A stretch of DNA of 19,298 nt from JACOTK01 sp038256565. Its GTDB lineage: Bacteria > Actinomycetota > Acidimicrobiia > Acidimicrobiales > CADCSY01. This document shows, in pieces, positions 5,647-12,044 of the stretch. The position numbers and the translations under genes are program-made. Within the stretch, counting starts at the first letter, position 1; each line of letters begins with the position of its first letter. The stretch is from the NCBI GenBank assembly GCA_038256565.1, contig JBBSKG010000047.1:1-19298 (forward strand). Reading direction: 5' to 3'. The notes under the pieces are model-generated. The model was given only the letters and a program-made list of their open reading frames with translations. It was not told the DNA's origin and ran no database searches.

Positions 5647-6623
5647 AAGTAGGTTTCTGTCGCTCCAAGGACTGCGGATATATAGGTCTGTGATGCTGGG
5701 TATAGACCAGACTTCTTAACAGAACTTAGGCCTTGGTAATAACCAGCTAAAGCACCTGGTACGTCTTCTCCGGTGCGGTCGAGCAACCAGCGCAGGTAAC
5801 GAGCCATCATGCGGATGTTGTGATCGGGGTCGCGTGCGTCGAGGGGCTCTTTGATGATGCGCTCACTTAGCCAAGTCCCGGTAGCTGGCATGATCTGGCC
5901 AATTCCGACTGCACCCACAGAAGAAATGACGTGGTTTTGCCAGCCCGATTCAACCCACGCAACTCCCATCACGAGGTCTACGCCAACACCGTATGTGTTG
6001 GCCCAATGTTCAAAACGACCAGCTAGTTCCATGCGCTCCGGCGATGCTTTAAGGCGTGACGGAATGCGTTCAAGATCAAGAATCGACGGTGGAGGTGGGG
6101 GTGGTGCTGGTAAAGGGATCATGAGTTGAGTCCCGATACGAACGGTGTTGACGTTAACGATGTTGTTGGCCGAGGCAAGCTCAGAAACCGTCGTGGCGTA
6201 ACGCTTGGCGATTCCTGAAAGAGTTTCGCCATTTACTACGGCGTGCACTCCAAACATTGCAGCCACAGATGCTGGTGGCGGCACGGGAGTGGGAAGAGAT
6301 GCAGCTATGGGCACGGGCTGGATACCTCGAGGCGGAGTTCGAGTTGGAGCTGGTGCCCCAATGGTTAGAGAACGTCCTTCTCGCACGTAATGAATGTTGG
6401 TTATGCCGTTTGTTGCGGCAATGTCAGAAACGGTCAGGCCATAACGCCTAGCGATGTGCGAAAGCGTTTCTCCTTTGGCAACAATGTGACCAGTAGATGC
6501 AGTACCAACGAAACCCAACAATCCAAAAACGACGACCGTTACGGTGGTTTGGACCATCGCACGTCGATGGACGCGATGCCGGTGCGAGTTGCGCATCTGT
6601 GAACGGGTGGGCTGCGTAGGCAT
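5643..6623 (-). CDS. LysM-domain lytic transglycosylase (SLT fold)
   Basis: From the ATG at 6623, which follows a GAGGGAG ribosome-binding site, the protein has 326 residues. An upstream in-frame TTG at 6707 lacks such support. Residues 23-45 are a signal-anchor segment after a basic N-terminus. LysM repeats lie at about 46-88 (HIVAKGETLSHIARRYG) and 127-170 (HAVVNGETLSGIAKRYA), separated and followed by Pro-rich linkers. The C-terminal SLT domain (about 200-326) has the catalytic Glu225 in GVAWVESGW, then VGAVGIGQIMPAT and AGYYQG. It should bind peptidoglycan through LysM and cleave glycan strands outside the membrane during wall growth or division. It lies 122 bases behind the ThyX-like gene. 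Confidence 0.93.
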   Translation of the reverse strand: MPTQPTRSQMRNSHRHRVHRRAMVQTTVTVVVFGLLGFVGTASTGHIVAKGETLSHIARRYGLTVSDIAATNGITNIHYVREGRSLTIGAPAPTRTPPRGIQPVPIAASLPTPVPPPASVAAMFGVHAVVNGETLSGIAKRYATTVSELASANNIVNVNTVRIGTQLMIPLPAPPPPPPSILDLERIPSRLKASPERMELAGRFEHWANTYGVGVDLVMGVAWVESGWQNHVISSVGAVGIGQIMPATGTWLSERIIKEPLDARDPDHNIRMMARYLRWLLDRTGEDVPGALAGYYQGLSSVKKSGLYPASQTYISAVLGATETYF

Positions 6624-6713
6624 GACAAACTCCCTCGGCCGCCCGCCTGTGTCACAAGTATGGCGGGACTCACGAGCAACATCAACCTCACGAGCAACAT
6701 TTCTCAAAGGCTA

Positions 6714-6730
6714 ATCCGCTGGGGCTCTTA
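6714..6730. repeat. 17-bp direct repeat, copy 2
   Basis: The element is identical to 1189-1205, in the same orientation, 16 bases beyond the stop of the minus-strand ThyX-like gene. On the minus strand it can form a weak 6-bp stem with adjacent bases (ATCTGC with GCGGAT, 6738-6714), so it may belong to a terminator or mRNA 3' end. Confidence 0.45.
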
Positions 6731-6745
6731 ACGCAGATGGTTTTT

Positions 6746-8353
6746 TCAGGTTGCTTGTCGGCGCTGTTCTGCTCGGCGTTCTGATTCGAGGCGTTCTAGG
6801 GCAGCTTCACTGTGATCGACAAAACACATCATGTCTGCAACGGCATGATGGCCAGCTTTTTCGGCAATGAGTCGGTGCATCTCTTGGCAAACCTGACGGT
6901 ATGCAGGGTGACCCTGGGGGGTGGTTCGAAGCTCCAACATGTGCATTGCTTCACGAGCATTGAGTTGCATGCTGTACCGCACTCGGTGGGCCAATGAAAC
7001 TGCATAACTAGCCTGAGCTGGGAAATCGTCGATTAGGGAGTCGTACAGAGAGGCGGATCGCTCCATGGCGTCTTCAAATTGTGCACGCGTCTCGACGCCA
7101 GCCTCTTCGATGGCTTCGGGCATTGCGTAACCCAAGTATGGGGTTAGTGGTTGCCAGTCGATAGTGAGCATACGGTGACGCTGGAGGTCTCGAAATGCCC
7201 CATAGTCAGAACAAACATCGAACCGATAACTCAAGCGTTCAAGTGCTCGTCCAGGTTTGTGTCGACGATTGGCCCTCTCCCCCACGTAGGCGGCAACGAT
7301 GGAGCGTCTGTCATCGGCCCCAAGAGTTCGTACTCGCTGAAGAATTTGGCTCTCTGGCAAGCTCGTTGATACATAGAGCATTGCGGCAAGCATCTTGTCT
7401 TCGCCCTCGGGGTCAAAGTCGATTAACTCGACTTCTGGCACCGATTCAGGAAGTTCAGAAGAAAAAAGTCGTTCACTGATCTCTTCCATTGCCGTGCGTG
7501 TTGAGCTGAGATAGCTAACCCAAGCCCCACCTCGTTCGGGTACGTCGACTCGGCGTAGAAACGAGGGAATCACTTTGCGTAATTCGGTGAGCATGAGCTG
7601 ACCATAGGCGCGAGCTTCAGGCAAAGGATGAGCGTTCATGCGCAGCAACAACGCCTCATAGCCCTGACCGGTGCCGTAAATACCTACGTTTGATAGGGAT
7701 GCTGCTGGCAGTATGCCACGGACGGTGTCAAGTGCTTTGGCTTGAATTGATTGACGATAAACAAAGTCGGAATCAGATGACTCTTTCGGGTAACGATCTC
7801 GTGCCCAATCGGTCATTTTTGGTAACAGGGCTGCATAAGTGTCAAAAAGCCGGTCGAGATCGGCGATGTAACGAGCACCCAAAGGTGAAGCCAACACTTC
7901 AGGATCGCGAAGGTATCGATAACGCCCACCCAGGCGAGAATCATAGGCTATATAGCGAGTGGATTGCTCTAGATAGGCCATTAGCCGACCCCATTCGAGC
8001 ACTTTTGTCAACAGATTTGATGCTTGCTCACAGGCCAGGTGAACTCCACCGAGCTGGGCAACTGAGTCGTCGCCATACTCGTAGAATACCTTGTCATAGA
8101 GCTGTTCGGCACGGCGAACGCCCACCGTGGCGTCAATTCCAACATCGCCGTCAATCTCTAGTTCGTCTACGAATTCATCGAGAAAAAGCCGTCTAAGACT
8201 CTTATCTGTTCGGCTATAACGGGCGAAAAGGGCACCTTTGACCACCTCTGGAAGGTTGACTAGGGCAAATACCGGTCCATCTAGGTTGGAGACGTAACGG
8301 CGAAGAATATCTGCCTCATGTGGTGTCCATTCTTCGGCAAAGTACGTCGTCAC
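6746..8353 (-). CDS. tandem ThyX-like protein (FAD-dependent thymidylate synthase family)
   Basis: I favour the GTG at 8353 (535 residues, MTTYFAEEWTPHEADIL); the frame reaches an ATG at 8467, but that extension covers the promoter region. ThyX makes dTMP from dUMP using FAD and methylene-tetrahydrofolate and is usually 200-300 residues long. Here two ThyX-like halves are joined. The first half keeps the EQSTRY part of the signature (Ser131, Arg133), but its RHR position reads WGR. The second keeps RHR (392-394) but lacks the S-x-R part; it has LELRTTPQGHPAYR near the end, matching the ThyX substrate-binding Arg segment. Related long proteins are annotated as FAD-dependent thymidylate synthase in actinobacteria. 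Whether it makes dTMP is not certain. Confidence 0.8.
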   Translation of the reverse strand: MTTYFAEEWTPHEADILRRYVSNLDGPVFALVNLPEVVKGALFARYSRTDKSLRRLFLDEFVDELEIDGDVGIDATVGVRRAEQLYDKVFYEYGDDSVAQLGGVHLACEQASNLLTKVLEWGRLMAYLEQSTRYIAYDSRLGGRYRYLRDPEVLASPLGARYIADLDRLFDTYAALLPKMTDWARDRYPKESSDSDFVYRQSIQAKALDTVRGILPAASLSNVGIYGTGQGYEALLLRMNAHPLPEARAYGQLMLTELRKVIPSFLRRVDVPERGGAWVSYLSSTRTAMEEISERLFSSELPESVPEVELIDFDPEGEDKMLAAMLYVSTSLPESQILQRVRTLGADDRRSIVAAYVGERANRRHKPGRALERLSYRFDVCSDYGAFRDLQRHRMLTIDWQPLTPYLGYAMPEAIEEAGVETRAQFEDAMERSASLYDSLIDDFPAQASYAVSLAHRVRYSMQLNAREAMHMLELRTTPQGHPAYRQVCQEMHRLIAEKAGHHAVADMMCFVDHSEAALERLESERRAEQRRQAT

Positions 8354-8492
8354 AACTGGGAGCCTATGGCCTCGCCGCTCGCTGAACGCGAACCCCCAAG
8401 GGTGTTGCCCATGCAGTGAAAGAAGGTGACAGTCGCCACTGCGTCGAAATCTGGGTCCTGACAACAACCGTCAGCAAAAGGAGACGAACAAA

Positions 8493-8615
8493 ATGAGAGT
8501 TATTCGACGCAGCCTTCCCGTTCTCGCACTCGTAGGAATCGCATTTACCGCATCAGCCTGCACCTTGACTGACCTAATGCCGATTCTTAATCTTTTGCAA
8601 GTCCTGGGTGGCTAA
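8493..8615 (+). CDS. micro-lipoprotein, 40 residues
   Basis: An ATG with a strong ribosome-binding site (AAGGAG at 8478-8483, nine bases before) opens 40 codons ending in TAA. The product starts MRVIRRSLPVLALVG, a basic n-region and hydrophobic core, then FTASAC, an acceptable lipobox with Cys23. Cleavage would leave a lipidated 18-residue peptide, CTLTDLMPILNLLQVLGG. A 5-bp hairpin (CTGAC 8458-8462, GTCAG 8470-8474) precedes the ribosome-binding site, and a strong hairpin at 8635-8675 lies directly after. I know no family for it. It faces lspA, whose product should cleave it. Ribosome-binding site, signal peptide and terminator together make it more likely real than its length suggests. Confidence 0.65.
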   Translation: MRVIRRSLPVLALVGIAFTASACTLTDLMPILNLLQVLGG

Positions 8616-8634
8616 GGAGCAGTGACAAACTAAA

Positions 8635-8675
8635 AGCGGTGGGAGCGCAGTGCTGGGGTTCTTGCTCCCACCGCT
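8635..8675. terminator. strong bidirectional hairpin between the micro-lipoprotein gene and lspA
   Basis: AGCGGTGGGAGC (8635-8646) and GCTCCCACCGCT (8664-8675) form a perfect 12-bp stem with a 17-base loop. It is followed by TTTT in the minus direction (minus strand CGCTTTTAG) and by a TTTT a few bases away in the plus direction. It should end both the plus-strand micro-lipoprotein transcript and the nine-gene minus-strand operon. Confidence 0.8.
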
Positions 8676-8687
8676 CTAGGCAGTTTT

Positions 8688-9197
8688 CTAAGACTTTGTA
8701 GTAACTTTTTCAGGTATTTCGTGACGGATTAAGACAAATATCAGCAAACCAGCGCCAATGACGATGGCGACGTCGGCGATATTAAAGACGCTGAAATAGT
8801 AAACCTGAATAAAGTCGACCACCGCACCTCGCCCTAGTCGATCGGCGATGTTGCCCATAGCACCACCCGTAAGCATGCCCGAAGCGAGGCGTGTCCGAGG
8901 CGTCGCTGTTGTCCATTTGAGCTGCAAAATTAAAGCCAGCAAGAGGACCGATGCCACTACAACGACGATTACAGCTCGTGACCCTGCCCCGATGCTGAAG
9001 GCAACGCCTTTATTTGACGTTAAAAACAGTCGTACTGGCCCTCCAAGGCTGACCTTGCCAGTCTTGAGGTTCTCTAGAGCCCACCATTTAGTGAGTTGAT
9101 CTAGAGCCAATGTCGCAAAGGTGGCTAAAGCGAGTGATCGCAAAAGGCCAAGTCTCAATAATTTCGTGCCCTGAGCATCAATGAGTCCAGACGTCAT
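8688..9197 (-). CDS. lspA: lipoprotein signal peptidase (signal peptidase II)
   Basis: The 169-residue membrane protein cleaves the signal peptide of lipoproteins just before the lipidated cysteine. Four hydrophobic segments are visible near residues 18-38, 74-93, 105-120 and 137-158. The two catalytic aspartates of the family are Asp119 in GNIADRL and Asp142 in NIADVAI. The conserved Asp33-Gln34 of the first segment (LDQLTKWW) and SNKGVAFS also match. It is the last gene of the long tat/helicase operon, 15 bases behind the amidohydrolase, and ends at a strong terminator. Confidence 0.96.
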   Translation of the reverse strand: MTSGLIDAQGTKLLRLGLLRSLALATFATLALDQLTKWWALENLKTGKVSLGGPVRLFLTSNKGVAFSIGAGSRAVIVVVVASVLLLALILQLKWTTATPRTRLASGMLTGGAMGNIADRLGRGAVVDFIQVYYFSVFNIADVAIVIGAGLLIFVLIRHEIPEKVTTKS

Positions 9198-9212
9198 ACC
9201 TGAGTATCGGAT

Positions 9213-10421
9213 TCAACCGTCCGTTGCTTGATGGGAAAATGCGTCTTTTATTGCAGTAACCATTTCGGGTTCGGTCCAAAGATCAACAATAAGACGTGCC
9301 ATAAGCGTTGCTCCATCTAGAACCGCTTGATCACCTGTTGTTGATCGGGCATGAGAAGCAAACTCATGTGAGTGAATCGAAACCCCTGCCGGAGCAACTT
9401 TTAACATGGGGTGAATAGCAGGAACTAAGTGGCTTACGTTTCCCATATCTGTGCTGCCTACGACTTGGTGACCACCCGAGCGAGGGTCTCTCATCTGTCG
9501 CCCCATCGCAGCGGCATGTGTAGCAAAACGGCCCGCCAGTACTGGGTTATCAACCATGTCTGCATAGGTCGGCCCTGCACTTGTGTGCTCGAACGTGCAC
9601 CCGGTGGCAAGTGCACCAGCTTCGAAGCAGGCAACTACGCGCTCATGAAGAGCGTCGAGATCTCCTAACTTTTGGGTACGAACCATCCATTCCATAACGG
9701 TGTGCTCAGGCACGATATTAGGAACCTCGCCACCCTTTACGAATACACCATGAACACGATCTGTGGGGCGTAAATGTTGACGAAGTGCAGCAACGTTTTG
9801 GTAGCTAAGCACTGCAGCGTCAAGTGCGTTTTTTCCAAGATGAGGAAAAGCCGCGGCATGGGAGGACTTGCCATGCCAGCTGGCTTGGGTAATCGCTACG
9901 GCCAAGGTGGTCATTGACAACAAATCTGCATCGGCGGGGTGAATCATGATTGCCGCCTCAACACCGTCAAATGCTCCAGCGTCGCCAAGTATTACCTTGC
10001 CCCCACCCCCCTCTTCTCCTGGGGTTCCAAGTACACGAACTCGCCCTCCTAGTTCGCCAGCCAGTGCAGCCGCTGCAAGGCCTGCTCCAAGACCAGCAGC
10101 TCCAATGATGTTGTGGCCACAAGCATGGCCAACCGTAGGAAGTGCGTCGTACTCACAACACACCACCACCAACGGGCCTTCTGTTCCCGCCTCAGCCATG
10201 AATGCTGTGTCAATGCCAAAGGCTTTTCTGGTAACTGAAACCCCCCCTGCCTCAAGCTCATCACTCAATCTTTTAGCGGCGTGATGTTCTTCGAAACGAA
10301 GCTCAGGAGTGTCAAAGATGGCATGTGAAGTTGCGATCAAGCTCTCGGCTCGTTGATCAATATCGGCCTGGACACGCTGATAAAGGTCTTGCTTGTAAGG
10401 GTCTTGCTCAGGGTTCATCAT
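9213..10421 (-). CDS. M20 family amidohydrolase/metallopeptidase
   Basis: The 402-residue protein is of the M20 type that includes aminoacylase, p-aminobenzoyl-glutamate and indole-acetyl-amino-acid hydrolases, cleaving an amide bond with a two-metal site. Visible motifs are CEYDALPTVGHACGHN (residues 89-104, metal-binding Cys101 and His103), GTPGEEGGGGK (Glu136, Glu137), His161 in IHPADAD, the dimerisation segment beginning SWHGKSSHAAAFP, and the C-terminal HSHEFA histidine. Length and order are complete. Its ATG is only two bases beyond the stop of the dehydrogenase gene, so co-translation is likely. The substrate is unknown; a peptide or N-acyl amino acid is the general expectation. Confidence 0.92.
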   Translation of the reverse strand: MMNPEQDPYKQDLYQRVQADIDQRAESLIATSHAIFDTPELRFEEHHAAKRLSDELEAGGVSVTRKAFGIDTAFMAEAGTEGPLVVVCCEYDALPTVGHACGHNIIGAAGLGAGLAAAALAGELGGRVRVLGTPGEEGGGGKVILGDAGAFDGVEAAIMIHPADADLLSMTTLAVAITQASWHGKSSHAAAFPHLGKNALDAAVLSYQNVAALRQHLRPTDRVHGVFVKGGEVPNIVPEHTVMEWMVRTQKLGDLDALHERVVACFEAGALATGCTFEHTSAGPTYADMVDNPVLAGRFATHAAAMGRQMRDPRSGGHQVVGSTDMGNVSHLVPAIHPMLKVAPAGVSIHSHEFASHARSTTGDQAVLDGATLMARLIVDLWTEPEMVTAIKDAFSHQATDG

Positions 10422-10423
10422 AA

Positions 10424-11407
10424 TCAGTGCCTAAGAACGATCTTGCCCAATTGATCGCCTTGATGAAGGCGGGCTAGAGCTTGGGGGTAGTCGCTCAGTT
10501 CGAAGACTTGATCTACAGAGGCTGGCACGCCCTGGTTCATAAGTTCCACTACCTGTGACCATTCTTCGTATGAACCCATGGTCGAACCAATAATTTCGTG
10601 CTGCTTGAAAAAGAGGAGCGGTAACGATATTTCTACAGTTGGGCCCGAGGTTCCACCGCATACAACTAGACGTCCGCCAGGATTCAATGAGCGAATCGAG
10701 CGCTCCCATGTGGCAGGACCTACTGACTCGATCACCAAGTCGGCCTTAATATCCCAGCGTTCATCGTTTGAGTTAATGGCCTGTGCGGCTCCGCGTTCGA
10801 GTGCCGTAGAGCGCTTTGCAGCGTCACGAGAGGTGACAACTATATGCGCACCCATTGATACAGCGAGCGCCAAAGCCGCACTTGATACGCCGCCACCTAT
10901 GCCAACAATGAGGACGGTTTCACCAGTTCGCAAACGGCCGCGCCTCAACATGCGCCATGCCGTAAGGGTGGCCAACCCAAAGGCCGCACTCTCTTCCCAC
11001 GAAAGGTTCTGTGGGCGAGGTGAAACATTTTCTACCGGCACGACTATCCATGTGCCATGTCCGCCCCAACGATGTTCTCCCGTGATTTGAAAATTTGCAC
11101 ACAAGGGCGACTCGCCTGATAGGCATACCCGGCAACGCCGACAAGAAACTGCTGGGTTAACCACAACCTCAGTTCCTACAAGATCAGCGTTCGAGGCATC
11201 GCCAACTGCATCGATTACACCTGCCACGTCACACCCAGGAACATGCGGAAGGTGCGGGTGAGGCTTGCCTTGCGTTACCCATAAATCCATATGGTTCAAG
11301 GCACTGGTAACAACCTTCACCCGAACGTCACCTGGCCCAATGATCGGGTCAGGCACTTGTCCCCAAACGTAATCACCCGGAGATTCATTCAAGATCCATG
11401 CATCCAT
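10424..11407 (-). CDS. zinc-type medium-chain alcohol dehydrogenase/reductase
   Basis: The 327-residue protein has the GroES-like fold (about 1-125) and a Rossmann domain with the dinucleotide motif VGIGGGVSS (168-176). Four cysteines in the structural zinc pattern C-x2-C-x2-C-x7-C lie at 89, 92, 95 and 103. The catalytic-site region reads ALNHMDLW, with Asn38 where classical liver-type enzymes have Cys46, as in many MDR proteins annotated zinc-binding dehydrogenase. VPGCDVAGV (56-64) is typical. It likely reduces or oxidises a small alcohol, aldehyde or quinone with NAD(P)H; the substrate is not predictable. It sits 25 bases behind the lipid-kinase-like gene and two bases before the amidohydrolase gene. 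Confidence 0.92.
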   Translation of the reverse strand: MDAWILNESPGDYVWGQVPDPIIGPGDVRVKVVTSALNHMDLWVTQGKPHPHLPHVPGCDVAGVIDAVGDASNADLVGTEVVVNPAVSCRRCRVCLSGESPLCANFQITGEHRWGGHGTWIVVPVENVSPRPQNLSWEESAAFGLATLTAWRMLRRGRLRTGETVLIVGIGGGVSSAALALAVSMGAHIVVTSRDAAKRSTALERGAAQAINSNDERWDIKADLVIESVGPATWERSIRSLNPGGRLVVCGGTSGPTVEISLPLLFFKQHEIIGSTMGSYEEWSQVVELMNQGVPASVDQVFELSDYPQALARLHQGDQLGKIVLRH

Positions 11408-11432
11408 TAGGCCGACCTTAGAGCGCTGAGCC

Positions 11433-12044
11433 TTAGATAACGATGGTTAGTGCATCTGGTTCCAAGGAGAGTTCGATGTGACTAAAGGTTCCCAGGCGTT
11501 GGCCATCGAGATAGACGGGAAGCGGTTGTTTCAATGTTAGGTCATGAGTATTTGTCCGTCGGCCACGAATAGCTGGATGTGGAAGATGGGCCCCCAGTGG
11601 CAGACGTGCCCGCACTTTTACACGCTGGCTAATAGGAATATCTGCTTCGTACAAGTCGATCAAAGCATCACCTGGGTGTGCCTTTGGGCCCGCATTCCAC
11701 CCTCCTAGCCATGCTGCATTCATTGCCAAGATGGCTTTTCCCCTCCACCATTGCCGACGGGCGACGATATGAGCAACGAAGTAGAACCGCTCGCCATCTA
11801 GGACCGCTACTCCAAGATCGCAAGGGAAAGTTACGGCATGGGAGGAACGCAATCGACTTGGGTCGTCGCTGCCGCCAAGTGTTCGACAGAGGTCTCCACC
11901 AAGTAATCCAATTGGAGGAATGGGTTGTTTCAAACGACGGGCCTCGGTCGCAATTGCTGCTGCTGCGCCATCAGTTCGAACGATGACGCCATGGCTAGGA
12001 AGTGGACGAAGCTCACCCCAATCTTCACCCTTGCGAATTGTCAT
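11433..12044 (-). CDS. protein resembling only the C-terminal half of DAG/sphingosine-type lipid kinases
   Basis: The ATG at 12044 (MTIRKGEDWG) gives 203 residues and overlaps the end of the helicase gene by 20 bases. Landmarks follow the substrate half of YegS/DgkB-type kinases: GGDLCRTLGG, where those have a G-x-x-N-D-x-A-R-x-L-G turn; FPCDLGVAVLDGERFYF, like the P-V-D-L-G strand; GPKAHPGDALIDLY, like the D-D-G-L-L-D strand; and a closing LPVYLDGQRLG, like the V-Q-V-D-G-E end. The N-terminal nucleotide-binding GGDGT half is missing, and the upstream 40 codons of open frame do not supply it. It may be a non-catalytic lipid-binding relative, or may work with a partner. The assignment rests on pattern memory. 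Confidence 0.65.
   Translation of the reverse strand: MTIRKGEDWGELRPLPSHGVIVRTDGAAAAIATEARRLKQPIPPIGLLGGDLCRTLGGSDDPSRLRSSHAVTFPCDLGVAVLDGERFYFVAHIVARRQWWRGKAILAMNAAWLGGWNAGPKAHPGDALIDLYEADIPISQRVKVRARLPLGAHLPHPAIRGRRTNTHDLTLKQPLPVYLDGQRLGTFSHIELSLEPDALTIVI

Noticed and set aside
8354..8467. N-terminal extension of the ThyX-like protein to an ATG at 8467
   Set aside because: The added 38 residues do not resemble the ThyX N-terminus, and the stretch lies in the divergent region that must hold promoters. The GTG at 8353 starts exactly where family-like sequence begins.
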